A DNA stretch of 64,000 nucleotides. Source: Aureibaculum luteum (GTDB lineage: Bacteria > Bacteroidota > Bacteroidia > Flavobacteriales > Flavobacteriaceae). Shown in pieces: positions 8,798 through 17,364 of the stretch. Position numbers and translations under genes: made by a program. Location: assembly GCF_003449015.1 (NCBI RefSeq), contig NZ_QRGD01000009.1, positions 104,536 through 168,535 of the forward strand. The letters run 5' to 3'. A model generated the notes under the pieces. That model was not told the DNA's origin. It saw only the letters and a program-made list of their open reading frames with translations, and ran no database searches. Positions within the stretch are counted from its first letter, which is position 1. Each line of letters opens with the position of its first letter.

Positions 8798-9829
8798 ATG
8801 TCTAAAGAGCGTACCATTTCGGATAGGTTTTTCCTTTTTTTGAAAGGATTGGCGATGGGTGCGGCAAATAAAGTGCCAGGTGTTTCTGGCGGTATAGTAG
8901 CTTTTGTCGGTGGTTTTTATGAAGAGTTGATTTATTCATTACAAAAGGTTAATGGAAAAGCTTTTAAATTATTGTTAAACGGTCGTTTTAAAAGTTTTTA
9001 TAAATATACCAATGCACAATTCTTAATCTTAATTTTTTCAGGTAGTATTTTTAGTTATTTTACGGTTTCTCAAGTTCTTGATTATTTTATAAAAAATTAC
9101 GAGTTGTTCGTTTGGAGTTCTTTTTTTGGTATGATAATAGGCTCTATTTATTATATCAGTAAGCAATTCAAAGATTGGTCTACTAAAAATATAATGGGAA
9201 TATTTTTCGGAATTTCAGTGGGCATTGCTATTAGCTTTATGAGCCCTGCAAAGGAAAACGACAATTTGTTTTTTGTATTTTTTTGTGGGATAATTGGTGT
9301 GACAGGAATGACTTTACCGGGATTATCAGGCTCATTTATTTTGATATTGTTAGGTAACTATGTATTGCTTTTAGTTGATTCCGTTAATATGTTATACAAA
9401 ACCATTATTGATATTTTTCAAGGTGATTTTGAATTTTTAAAAGATGTAGTTAGAATACGATATTTAAAGATTGTAGGGGTTTTTGGAGCTGGTTCCGTCT
9501 TTGGTTTAGTATTTACCTCTCAAATTTTAGCTTATGTATTAAAACGTTGGCATCAATTAGTAACAGCTGTAATTATTGGATTTATTAGTGGTTCTTTGGG
9601 GATTGTTTGGCCATGGAAACGTGCGGTTTATAAATTAGATAATGATAGTTTTTTACTTGATTCTAAAGGGCAAAAAGTAATACAAAACTACAAACGATTT
9701 ATTCCCGATTTTACAGAAACAGAAACATGGTTGGCCATTACTTTTATGTTATTAGGAATTGGAATTGTTTTATTAATTGATTTTTATGGAAAAAATGCTA
9801 AAAAAAAGAAAATTCGGATTGATAGGTAA
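8798..9829 (+). CDS. DUF368 family, PopT-type undecaprenyl phosphate translocase, copy 2
   Basis: 343 residues, a diverged paralogue of the preceding gene. The signature loops are GAANKVPGVSGGIVAF near residue 22 (N-K in place of D-V) and MTLPGLSGSFILILLGNY near 169. It is longer at the C-terminus, ending in a lysine- and arginine-rich tail KNAKKKKIRIDR. The start lies 1 bp after the stop of copy 1, and the 3' end overlaps aroE, so all three are co-transcribed. Tandem duplication with divergence suggests different lipid carriers or a heteromeric transporter; neither is proven by sequence. Confidence 0.84.
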   Translation: MSKERTISDRFFLFLKGLAMGAANKVPGVSGGIVAFVGGFYEELIYSLQKVNGKAFKLLLNGRFKSFYKYTNAQFLILIFSGSIFSYFTVSQVLDYFIKNYELFVWSSFFGMIIGSIYYISKQFKDWSTKNIMGIFFGISVGIAISFMSPAKENDNLFFVFFCGIIGVTGMTLPGLSGSFILILLGNYVLLLVDSVNMLYKTIIDIFQGDFEFLKDVVRIRYLKIVGVFGAGSVFGLVFTSQILAYVLKRWHQLVTAVIIGFISGSLGIVWPWKRAVYKLDNDSFLLDSKGQKVIQNYKRFIPDFTETETWLAITFMLLGIGIVLLIDFYGKNAKKKKIRIDR

Positions 9830-10532
9830 AGACATTTCCTATTCTTTTTCGAGACATTATTTTACTAAAAAATTTAAGAAATTAAATTTAGTCAATCACG
9901 AATATGGTAATTTTGATTTTCAAAATATTATTGAGTTTTCAGAAATCAATTTGAAAGAAGTTTCAGGTTTTAATGTGACAATTCCCTACAAAGAAAAAAT
10001 AATAGCTTTTTTAGATAAGATAGATACTGTTGCAGAGGAAATAGGAGCAGTGAATACTATCAAAATAACTAATGATCATAAATTGATCGGATTCAATACA
10101 GATTATTATGGCTTTCAAGAATCTATAAAACCTTGGATACAATCGCATCATAAAAAAGCGTTGGTATTAGGTACTGGAGGTGCATCAAAAGCTATATTGT
10201 ATGTGCTAAAAAAACTAAATATTGAATATACAGTAGTATCTCGTACGCCCATAGCTGGTCAGATTTCGTATGATCAAATCACAGAGGAAATAATGCGTAA
10301 TTACACAGTGATTGTGAACAGTACTCCTTTAGGAACATTTCCTGATGTAGATAAATGTCCTAATATTCCTTATGAACACCTTAGCGATAAACATTTGTTG
10401 TTTGACCTAATTTACAATCCTGACAAAACTACTTTTTTAGCAAAAGGAGAGCAAAAAGGAGCCAAAATTGTAAATGGATCAAAAATGCTAGAATTACAAG
10501 CTGAAAAAGCTTGGGAGATTTGGAACTTATAG
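9795..10532 (+). CDS. aroE: Shikimate dehydrogenase
   Basis: NADPH-dependent reduction of 3-dehydroshikimate to shikimate in aromatic amino acid synthesis. 245 residues from the ATG at 9795 (an ATG at 9786 is also in frame); homologues usually begin just before KFGLIG, which favours 9795. Seen: GKDISYSFSRHYF near residue 10, the catalytic-lysine region FNVTIPYKEKI near residue 59, NTDYYGF near residue 97, the dinucleotide loop LVLGTGGASKAILYVL near residue 121, and GSKMLELQAEKAW near the end. The first about 35 bp overlap the end of DUF368 copy 2 in another frame. Confidence 0.93.
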   Translation: MLKKRKFGLIGKDISYSFSRHYFTKKFKKLNLVNHEYGNFDFQNIIEFSEINLKEVSGFNVTIPYKEKIIAFLDKIDTVAEEIGAVNTIKITNDHKLIGFNTDYYGFQESIKPWIQSHHKKALVLGTGGASKAILYVLKKLNIEYTVVSRTPIAGQISYDQITEEIMRNYTVIVNSTPLGTFPDVDKCPNIPYEHLSDKHLLFDLIYNPDKTTFLAKGEQKGAKIVNGSKMLELQAEKAWEIWNL

Positions 10533-10585
10533 GCTCACTGTGCTTTACGCAACCAAACAAAAAATATTGTATCTAAATATATAAA

Positions 10586-10593
10586 TAGGTTTG
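10586..10593 (+). promoter_or_regulatory. Predicted promoter of the DUF349 gene
   Basis: TAGGTTTG matches TAxxTTTG, and a TTG at 10567-10569 lies 16 bp upstream, slightly shorter than the usual -33/-7 spacing. The predicted leader is about 65 nt. Confidence 0.5.
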
Positions 10594-10664
10594 CATTTTG
10601 TCAATCCTATTACTATCTTTAAAAACTTTTAGTTTTAAAAGTGGAACCCTTAAACATTAAAATA

Positions 10665-12677
10665 ATGTTAGACGATAAATCAAATAGTACAGAAGACGAA
10701 AAATCAACGGAAAAAGAAACCGAAGCAAATACAGAAAATGTAGAAAATTCGAAAAAAGATGCCGTTGTTGAATCAATTTCTGAAAAGGAAGTTGAAAAAA
10801 CAGAAATCCCAATAGTTGTTGAAGAAAAAACGGAGTCGATAGAAGTTGACGATAAAAAGGTTGAAACTGAAGAAGTGAAATCTGAAGTTTTAGAAGAAGA
10901 AACAGTTTCAAATGAGGAAATAATAGTTTCTAAAACAACAAATGATAAGGCTGAGGAGGATGAAGTAGTAAGTTTTGATACATTAGATTTAGAGCAACTG
11001 GTTAAAGAACTTCAAAAACTATTAAAGACTGATAATATAACAAGCATCAAAACTGATGTTGATACCATAAAAAAGAATTTCAATAAGCAATTTGGTCAAC
11101 TATTGGCAGAAAAGAAAGAAGCTTTTATAGCTGATGGAGGTAATGAGATTGATTTCTATTATAGTACGCCCATAAAATCTGCATACAATGATTTACTTTT
11201 TGAGTACAAAACAAAAAGAGAAGCGTTCTATGCCGAAAAGGCCAGTGAACAAAAAGACAATTTAACAAAACGATTGACTTTAATTGAAGATTTAAAAGAA
11301 CTTATTGATAATGCGGAGCCATCTACCATGTATGCTCATTTTAAGGAACTTCAAGAAAAATGGCGTGGTGTAGGTAGAATTCCTAGTGCCCAATACAATG
11401 ATACTTGGCGTACTTATGAACATCATGTTGAGCGGTTTTATGATTTATTACATTTAAGTAATGACTTAAGAGATCTTGATTTTAAGCATAATTTAGAAGA
11501 AAAACTAAAACTAGCCATAAGGTCAGAGGAATTAGCAGAAATGACTGATTTAAATGTTGCTTTTAAAGAATTACAGGTGTTGCATAGATTATGGAAAGAA
11601 GAAGTTGGACCGGTTGCTAGAGAACATCGTGAAGAAATTTGGGATCGTTTTAGCAATGCAACTAAGAAAATTCATGAGAAAAGACATGAACATCAAAAGG
11701 TATTAGAATCTAAGTATGAGGAGAATGTAGATAAGAAAAGAGAAGTTATTGAAAAAATTTCTAATTTAATAGAAGATAGTAGTAATACCTCTCATAAGTA
11801 TTGGCAGCAAAAGATAAAAGAATTAGAAGAACTAAGACAGCAGTTTTTTAAAATTGGTAAGGTACCTCGAAATGTAAATGACAAAATCTGGAATGAATTT
11901 AAAGATTCTACGAGAAAATTTAATAAGCTTAAGAATGGCTATTATAAAAATATAAAGAACGAACAAAATAGTAACTTAGAAAAAAAGAATGCTTTAGTAG
12001 CAAAAGCAGAATCATTTAAGGAAAGTGAAGATTTTGATGCCACCACTGAAGTTATGAAGGAGATTCAAGCGGAATGGAAAACGATTGGACATGTACCAAG
12101 AAAATTTTCTGATAAAATCTGGAAACAATTTAAAGATGCTTGTAATCATTATTTTGACAGATTACACGGTAAACAAGACGAAGCAAATAAAGACCAAATT
12201 GAAGCTTTTAATAAGAAGAAAGAAATGCTTGATAATCTTAAAAGTCAAGCCGATGAAAATGAAGTAGTGAGCTTAGAGGTTATTAACTCTTATATAGAAG
12301 ATTGGAATAAGTTAGAAAATTTACCACATAATATGCACCATATTGAAGTAAAATTTAATAAAACATTAAATTCACTTTATGGTAAGTTAGACTTAGATGA
12401 AAAAGAGATTGCCATGTTAAAGTTTAAGAATATGGTTAATAGTTATGTAGAAACAGACAATTATAGAAAGCTTGACAGTGAACAACTTTTTGTAAGAAAG
12501 AAAATTGATGAAGTTACTAGAGAAATTCAGCAATTAGAGAATAACATGGGCTTTTTCGCAAATACAAATGCTGACAATCCGCTTTTAAAAGGTGTTCAGA
12601 ATAATATTGAAAATTATAATAATCAATTAGAAATCTGGAAGACCAAATTAAATTATATAACCAGTTTAGATTATTAA
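10665..12677 (+). CDS. DUF349 repeat protein
   Basis: 670 residues from the ATG at 10665; a GTG 24 bp upstream is in frame, but family members begin near MLDDKSN. Residues about 1-110 are very acidic, rich in Glu, Lys, Val and Thr, and probably disordered. The remainder holds several DUF349 helical repeats, each recognisable by a W-x-x-[IV]-G-[RKH]-[IV]-P element: EKWRGVGRIPSAQYND, QQFFKIGKVPRNVNDKIW, AEWKTIGHVPRKFSDKIW. The C-terminal part is coiled-coil-like. DUF349 proteins are widespread in Bacteroidota and have no settled function. Cytoplasmic by sequence. Convergent with the DUF6090 gene, with a 4-bp overlap of the ends. Confidence 0.88.
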   Translation: MLDDKSNSTEDEKSTEKETEANTENVENSKKDAVVESISEKEVEKTEIPIVVEEKTESIEVDDKKVETEEVKSEVLEEETVSNEEIIVSKTTNDKAEEDEVVSFDTLDLEQLVKELQKLLKTDNITSIKTDVDTIKKNFNKQFGQLLAEKKEAFIADGGNEIDFYYSTPIKSAYNDLLFEYKTKREAFYAEKASEQKDNLTKRLTLIEDLKELIDNAEPSTMYAHFKELQEKWRGVGRIPSAQYNDTWRTYEHHVERFYDLLHLSNDLRDLDFKHNLEEKLKLAIRSEELAEMTDLNVAFKELQVLHRLWKEEVGPVAREHREEIWDRFSNATKKIHEKRHEHQKVLESKYEENVDKKREVIEKISNLIEDSSNTSHKYWQQKIKELEELRQQFFKIGKVPRNVNDKIWNEFKDSTRKFNKLKNGYYKNIKNEQNSNLEKKNALVAKAESFKESEDFDATTEVMKEIQAEWKTIGHVPRKFSDKIWKQFKDACNHYFDRLHGKQDEANKDQIEAFNKKKEMLDNLKSQADENEVVSLEVINSYIEDWNKLENLPHNMHHIEVKFNKTLNSLYGKLDLDEKEIAMLKFKNMVNSYVETDNYRKLDSEQLFVRKKIDEVTREIQQLENNMGFFANTNADNPLLKGVQNNIENYNNQLEIWKTKLNYITSLDY

Positions 12678-13351
12678 TTGAACTTATTTAATTCTTTTTT
12701 TACATATTTTATTACGGTACTTATGTTAAGTGTATCGAGTAGTTGATTATTTATTTTCTGATTAGCAGATATTTGAGAGTTTATCAAATTTAATAACATG
12801 TTATCTTTTAGTTTTTGTCTGACAATTACTGTATCTGCTAGATTATTTTTATCGATTAAAAACTCTGAAAGAATGTAAGGGCGAACATTATTATAAATAA
12901 AGGCCTTATGTGATTTTGAAAAGGCATCAAAGGAGTCGTAACCTGCTTCATACCATCCTGTTAAAGCACCTCTTATGGTGTCACTGGATATGGTATTTAA
13001 ATTGCCGCCTGATTTTAAGTTGATGTATGCAGAGTTCATTTTTGCATGATAGAATTCACTATCAAGGTAAATAGATAATGAGTCTAAATGAATCGCTTCT
13101 TTTGTAGTAACTTGAGTAAGATAATCGATACTGTGGTTTAAATGATTTTTCCACATTACCATGATGTATTTTTCAGTTTGTAAATCATTATAAACTGCCT
13201 TCAAAACCTTATTTACTTCTTGCTTTTCTTTTCTGTTTTCATTCCAGTTATTTAAATTAACAGCAATAAAAATACCTAATACCACGATCAAAATTTCACC
13301 TAAAACATAGGTTATTGTTTTAGGAAGTTTTTTACTTAAAAATCTTGACAT
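12674..13351 (-). CDS. DUF6090 family membrane-anchored protein
   Basis: 225 residues. The family's N-terminus is plain: a basic stretch, then one membrane segment TYVLGEILIVVLGIFIAVNL at about residues 14-33, immediately followed by NNWNENRKEK. The remaining roughly 180 residues are helical and should lie in the periplasm. DUF6090 genes are abundant in marine Flavobacteriaceae; no function has been established. Single gene with no partner on the same strand. Confidence 0.8.
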   Translation of the reverse strand: MSRFLSKKLPKTITYVLGEILIVVLGIFIAVNLNNWNENRKEKQEVNKVLKAVYNDLQTEKYIMVMWKNHLNHSIDYLTQVTTKEAIHLDSLSIYLDSEFYHAKMNSAYINLKSGGNLNTISSDTIRGALTGWYEAGYDSFDAFSKSHKAFIYNNVRPYILSEFLIDKNNLADTVIVRQKLKDNMLLNLINSQISANQKINNQLLDTLNISTVIKYVKKELNKFN

Positions 13352-13416
13352 ATAGAATAGTATAATTATTGAATGGTAATAATGAATTTACTGTTTCGAT
13401 TAATTATTCAAAGATA

Positions 13417-14421
13417 TTACCATCTTATAATTACACTTCCCCAAGTAAATCCGCTACCAAAGGCAGCCAGTACCACTAAATCATTATCCTTAATTTTACC
13501 TTTTTCATGAGCTTCTGCTAAGGCGATAATAATAGATGCGGCAGTAGTATTTCCATATTCCATTATATTATTATAGACTTGATCATCGCTTAAGGCAAAT
13601 TTTTTCTGAACAAACTGTGAAATCCGTAAATTAGCTTGATGAGGAATAAACATATCAATATCTTTTGCTGTCAGATTGTTAGCTGTTAAGCCTTCCATAA
13701 TTACCTCACTAAAACGAACTACCGCATTTTTAAAAACGAAAGTGCCATCCATATATGGATAATAGGAAGTATCCTCTTCTGTAGAAGCTAAAATTTCGGG
13801 TATCCAATGCTTTATACTCGGTGATTTTACTATTAATTTATCTGCATATTTTCCTTGACTATGCAAATGCGAAGACAAAATACCTTTATTGTTATCTTCT
13901 GTTCTTGATAAAACACAAGCACCAGCACCGTCTCCAAATATTACAGAAACACCTCTACCGCGTGTACTTTTATCTAAGCCATTAGAATGGTATTCAGATC
14001 CAATTACCAATATGTTTTTATACATACCTGTTTTTATAAACTGATCAGCAGTAGAAAGAGCATATACAAACCCTGAACATTGATTTCTTATATCAATTGC
14101 TCCAATGGTAGGCATGTCTAGCATGTCCTGTATTTGAACTCCACAACCAGGAAAATAGTAATCAGGACTTAACGTAGCAAATACAATAAAATCAATATCA
14201 TCTTTAGTTAAACCTGCACGTTCAATTGCAATTTTAGCAGCTTTAGCACCCATTTTTGCTGAGGTAAGGTCGCTGTCTTCAGGAATCCACCGTCTTCTTT
14301 TTATCCCCGTTCTTTCTTGAATCCATTCATCATTTGTGTCCATTAGTTTTGAAAGATCGTCATTGGTGACAATATTTTCAGGAACGTAAAAACCTAGTCC
14401 TGTAATTTTTGAATTGTACAT
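13417..14421 (-). CDS. 3-oxoacyl-ACP synthase III family (FabH-like)
   Basis: 334 residues, thiolase fold. The catalytic triad is present: Cys115 in RNQCSGFVYAL, His261 in IPHQANLRI and Asn291 in EYGNTTAAS; GDGAGACVLS near residue 171 is the usual glycine-rich segment. Members condense an acyl-CoA primer with malonyl-ACP. It is alone here rather than in a fab cluster, and several lineage-typical insertions (for example HSQGKYADKLIVKSPS) distinguish it from housekeeping FabH, so it may prime a special lipid or secondary metabolite. The start at 14421 gives the normal MYNSKITGLGFYVPE N-terminus. Confidence 0.88.
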   Translation of the reverse strand: MYNSKITGLGFYVPENIVTNDDLSKLMDTNDEWIQERTGIKRRRWIPEDSDLTSAKMGAKAAKIAIERAGLTKDDIDFIVFATLSPDYYFPGCGVQIQDMLDMPTIGAIDIRNQCSGFVYALSTADQFIKTGMYKNILVIGSEYHSNGLDKSTRGRGVSVIFGDGAGACVLSRTEDNNKGILSSHLHSQGKYADKLIVKSPSIKHWIPEILASTEEDTSYYPYMDGTFVFKNAVVRFSEVIMEGLTANNLTAKDIDMFIPHQANLRISQFVQKKFALSDDQVYNNIMEYGNTTAASIIIALAEAHEKGKIKDNDLVVLAAFGSGFTWGSVIIRW

Positions 14422-14572
14422 GTTTATTGTTTTTAATACTATGCAAGATAAGTAATCTAATTGAATTTATATTTAAGTTAATTTAACTAACAAAAGTTAA
14501 ATGTGGTTAATTAACAAATTTTTTAGATAGACTGCATCGTAATTTTATGACTTAATCTTAAAATCAAATCTT

Positions 14573-15115
14573 ATGAAAAAATTATTACTTACCAGTTTTG
14601 TGCTGATCACTATGATTACTAATTCGAATGCTCAAGAGGAGTACGGAATTAAGGCTGGGTTTTTCAATTCAGAAAGAGCAACAAATAGTTCTTTTCAGAA
14701 TAGTGGACTAAAAACGGATACAAATTTTAATGAAGGTATTTACTTTGGTGCCTTTGCTGAATTTAAGCTGTCTGAAAAATTCGGTTTGCGACCAGAAATT
14801 ACTTATGTCTCTGTGAAAAATGATTTTGACCAATTGCGTGTTCCTTTACTGGGAACCTATAAAATTGGAAAAAAGTTTAAAGTTTTCTTAGGACCAGAGA
14901 TTGGCTATCTATTAACCGATAATAAAAACTTTAATAATATCCATTTTGGAGCTACAATTGGTGTTGGTTATGAATTTATTAAAAATTTATCAATTGAAGC
15001 AAGGTATTATTATGCATTCACCGAATCTCTCAAAGAAAGTGATCAATACTCAAGTGGTTCTTCAGCAAAGTTTAATAGTTTTCAATTAGGGCTTGTGTAC
15101 CGTTTTGGCAAATAA
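14573..15115 (+). CDS. Outer-membrane beta-barrel protein (porin/PorT-like family)
   Basis: 180 residues. Signal peptide at residues 1-20 (KKLLLTSFVLITMITNSNA then QEEYG). The mature part has alternating hydrophobic and polar residues in about eight strands, starting YGIKAGF and ending QLGLVYRFGK, whose aromatic last residues are typical of outer-membrane barrels. Function beyond membrane residence cannot be assigned. A long imperfect hairpin with a T tract follows directly. Confidence 0.82.
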   Translation: MKKLLLTSFVLITMITNSNAQEEYGIKAGFFNSERATNSSFQNSGLKTDTNFNEGIYFGAFAEFKLSEKFGLRPEITYVSVKNDFDQLRVPLLGTYKIGKKFKVFLGPEIGYLLTDNKNFNNIHFGATIGVGYEFIKNLSIEARYYYAFTESLKESDQYSSGSSAKFNSFQLGLVYRFGK

Positions 15116-15131
15116 AATACTGAGTACTCTT

Positions 15132-15197
15132 AATACCGAGACATTAAAATGTGAAAATCTGCCATCTTGTCATTTTAATGATCTTGGTATTTTTTTT
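15132..15197 (+). terminator. Rho-independent terminator after the outer-membrane protein gene
   Basis: A 10-bp perfect stem (CATTAAAATG with CATTTTAATG) is extended below an internal loop by AATACC/GGTATT and is followed by a run of eight T. Confidence 0.75.
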
Positions 15198-15244
15198 GAC
15201 TATACCAAACTACTATTATAAAAATAATTTAAAACTTACATATT

Positions 15245-17173
15245 ATGGCAAAAGGAAAAATTAATGTTTCAGTCGAAAACATATTTCCGTTAATTAAAAA
15301 ATTCTTGTATTCTGATCATGAAATATTTTTACGAGAATTAATATCAAATGCTACAGATGCAACATTAAAACTTAAGCACCTTTCTACAATTGGTGAAACA
15401 AAAGTTGATTATGATAACCCACTAATTGAGGTTAAAATTGATAAAGAAGGTAAGAAATTACATATTATCGATCATGGAGTCGGTATGTCTAAAGAAGAGG
15501 TTGAAAAGTATATCAATCAGGTTGCATTTTCAGGTGCTGAAGAATTCTTAGAAAAATATAAAGATTCTGCCAAAGATTCAGGAATTATTGGACACTTTGG
15601 ACTTGGATTTTATTCTGCTTTTATGGTAGCAGAAAAAGTAGAAATTATAACAAAATCACATGTAGAGGAAGAAGGTGCTATACATTGGGTTTGTGATGGT
15701 TCGCCTGAATTTACATTGACTAAATCTAAGAAAAAAGACATAGGAACAGAAATTATATTGCATATAGCTGATGATTCTACTGAATTTTTAGAAGAACACA
15801 GAATTAGTGAATTGTTGTTGAAATACAACAAGTTTATGCCTGTGTCAATTAAATTTGGTACAAAAGAAATAAATGACCCTACGTTTGAGCCTAAAACAAT
15901 AAAGGATAAGGACGGTAAAGAAACTACCGAACCACATAAGCAAATTACGATAGATAATATTATCAATAACCCAAACCCTGCTTGGACGAAACAACCTGGG
16001 GATTTAAAAGATGAAGATTACAAATCTTTTTATAGAGAGTTGTATCCAATGCAATTTGAAGAACCATTATTCCACATTCATTTAAATGTAGATTATCCTT
16101 TTAATTTAACGGGTATTTTGTATTTCCCGAAGTTGACTACCAATTTAGATGTGCAAAAAGATAGAATTCAATTGTATCAAAATCAGGTATTTGTAACGGA
16201 TAATGTGGAGGGTATTGTTCCAGAATTTTTACAAATGTTACGTGGTGTTATTGATTCTCCAGATATTCCATTAAATGTATCACGTAGTTATTTGCAAGCT
16301 GATGGTGCTGTAAAAAAGATTTCAAGCTATATCACTAAAAAAGTGGGTGATAAATTGCAATCATTATTTAAAAATGACCGAGAAGGCTTTGAGAAAAAAT
16401 GGAACGACATTAAAATTGTCATAGAATATGGAATGCTTTCTGAGCCTAAATTCTTTGAGAAAGCTCAAAATTTCGCATTGTTTCCAACAGTAGATGATAA
16501 GTATTTTACTTTTGATGAGTTGGTTGAAAAAGTAAAACCAGCACAAACAGATAAAGATAAAAATATTGTATTGCTTTATGCTACTAATGTAGATGAGCAA
16601 CACGGTTACATAGAAGAAGCAAAAGCAAAAGGTTACGAAGTACTGTTGTTAGACTCTCCTATAATTTCTCATTTAATTCAAAAAATTGAAGGTGAAAATT
16701 CTGAGTTGTCTGCAGAAAAACAACCTATAAAATTTGCGAGAGTAGATTCTGATTTTGTTGATAATTTGATTAAAAAAGACGAAGAACAAATTTCAAAATT
16801 ATCGGATGAAGAGAAAACAAAATTAAAAGAGATTGTAGAAGGAATTGTGCCTAAGGATAAATATACAGTACAATTAGAAGCTTTAGATTCAAATGCCAAT
16901 CCTTTTATAATTACTATACCTGAGTTTATACGTAGAATGAAGGAAATGAGCCAAACTGGTGGCGGTGGTATGATGGGAATGAGTAATTTTCCTGAAATGT
17001 ATAATTTGGTGGTGAATACCAATAATGAGTTAATGCAGAAAATTATTAAATCTAAAGGTAAAAAAGAAGAATATGTGAATCAGGCCTTAGATTTGGCAAA
17101 ATTATCTCAAAATTTATTGAAAGGTAAGGATTTAACAAGTTTTATCAAACGTAGTTTTGAGTTGATGAAGTAG
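15245..17173 (+). CDS. htpG: Molecular chaperone HtpG (Hsp90)
   Basis: 642 residues, cytoplasmic ATP-dependent chaperone dimer. GHKL ATPase landmarks in the N-terminal domain: REIFLRELISNATDA-like segment (EIFLRELISNATDA near residue 28), DHGVGMSKEEV near residue 77, and GHFGLGFYSAF near residue 117. The middle-domain catalytic arginine region SRSYLQAD is near residue 344. The C-terminal part carries a glycine/methionine-rich stretch TGGGGMMGMSNF near residue 576, seen in Bacteroidota HtpG proteins, and ends KSLFKR-like with IKRSFELMK. Single gene; ends at a strong terminator. Confidence 0.97.
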   Translation: MAKGKINVSVENIFPLIKKFLYSDHEIFLRELISNATDATLKLKHLSTIGETKVDYDNPLIEVKIDKEGKKLHIIDHGVGMSKEEVEKYINQVAFSGAEEFLEKYKDSAKDSGIIGHFGLGFYSAFMVAEKVEIITKSHVEEEGAIHWVCDGSPEFTLTKSKKKDIGTEIILHIADDSTEFLEEHRISELLLKYNKFMPVSIKFGTKEINDPTFEPKTIKDKDGKETTEPHKQITIDNIINNPNPAWTKQPGDLKDEDYKSFYRELYPMQFEEPLFHIHLNVDYPFNLTGILYFPKLTTNLDVQKDRIQLYQNQVFVTDNVEGIVPEFLQMLRGVIDSPDIPLNVSRSYLQADGAVKKISSYITKKVGDKLQSLFKNDREGFEKKWNDIKIVIEYGMLSEPKFFEKAQNFALFPTVDDKYFTFDELVEKVKPAQTDKDKNIVLLYATNVDEQHGYIEEAKAKGYEVLLLDSPIISHLIQKIEGENSELSAEKQPIKFARVDSDFVDNLIKKDEEQISKLSDEEKTKLKEIVEGIVPKDKYTVQLEALDSNANPFIITIPEFIRRMKEMSQTGGGGMMGMSNFPEMYNLVVNTNNELMQKIIKSKGKKEEYVNQALDLAKLSQNLLKGKDLTSFIKRSFELMK

Positions 17174-17196
17174 TTCTTTTACCTTTTTAAATATCA

Positions 17197-17233
17197 AACC
17201 GCTTTCCTAATTCATAGGAAGGCGGTTTTTTTA
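17197..17233 (+). terminator. Rho-independent terminator of htpG
   Basis: A 12-bp stem (AACCGCTTTCCT with AGGAAGGCGGTT, one G-U pair), a 7-nt loop and a T tract. Confidence 0.9.
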
Positions 17234-17344
17234 TGGGGTAACTATGTTAAATAATTAAAGAACCATAGTCTTGATTTTGTTAGCAGATGGTATTTAAGCA
17301 TACAATCATGCAAATAGAATATAACTATCCTCACCCTAATAAAC

Positions 17345-17352
17345 TATCTTTG
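17345..17352 (+). promoter_or_regulatory. -7 element that decides the FUSC gene start
   Basis: TATCTTTG matches TAxxTTTG. It lies inside the longest open frame, between the ATG at 17287 and the ATG at 17365. If it is used, the protein must start at 17365, which agrees with family N-termini. Confidence 0.5.
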
Positions 17353-17364
17353 CGTCACTTAATC

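Noticed and set aside
10657..10911. 84-codon minus-strand frame opposite the acidic N-terminus of the DUF349 protein
   Set aside because: It is a composition shadow of the Glu/Lys/Val-rich coding sequence, made of Leu/Phe/Gln codons on the opposite strand.
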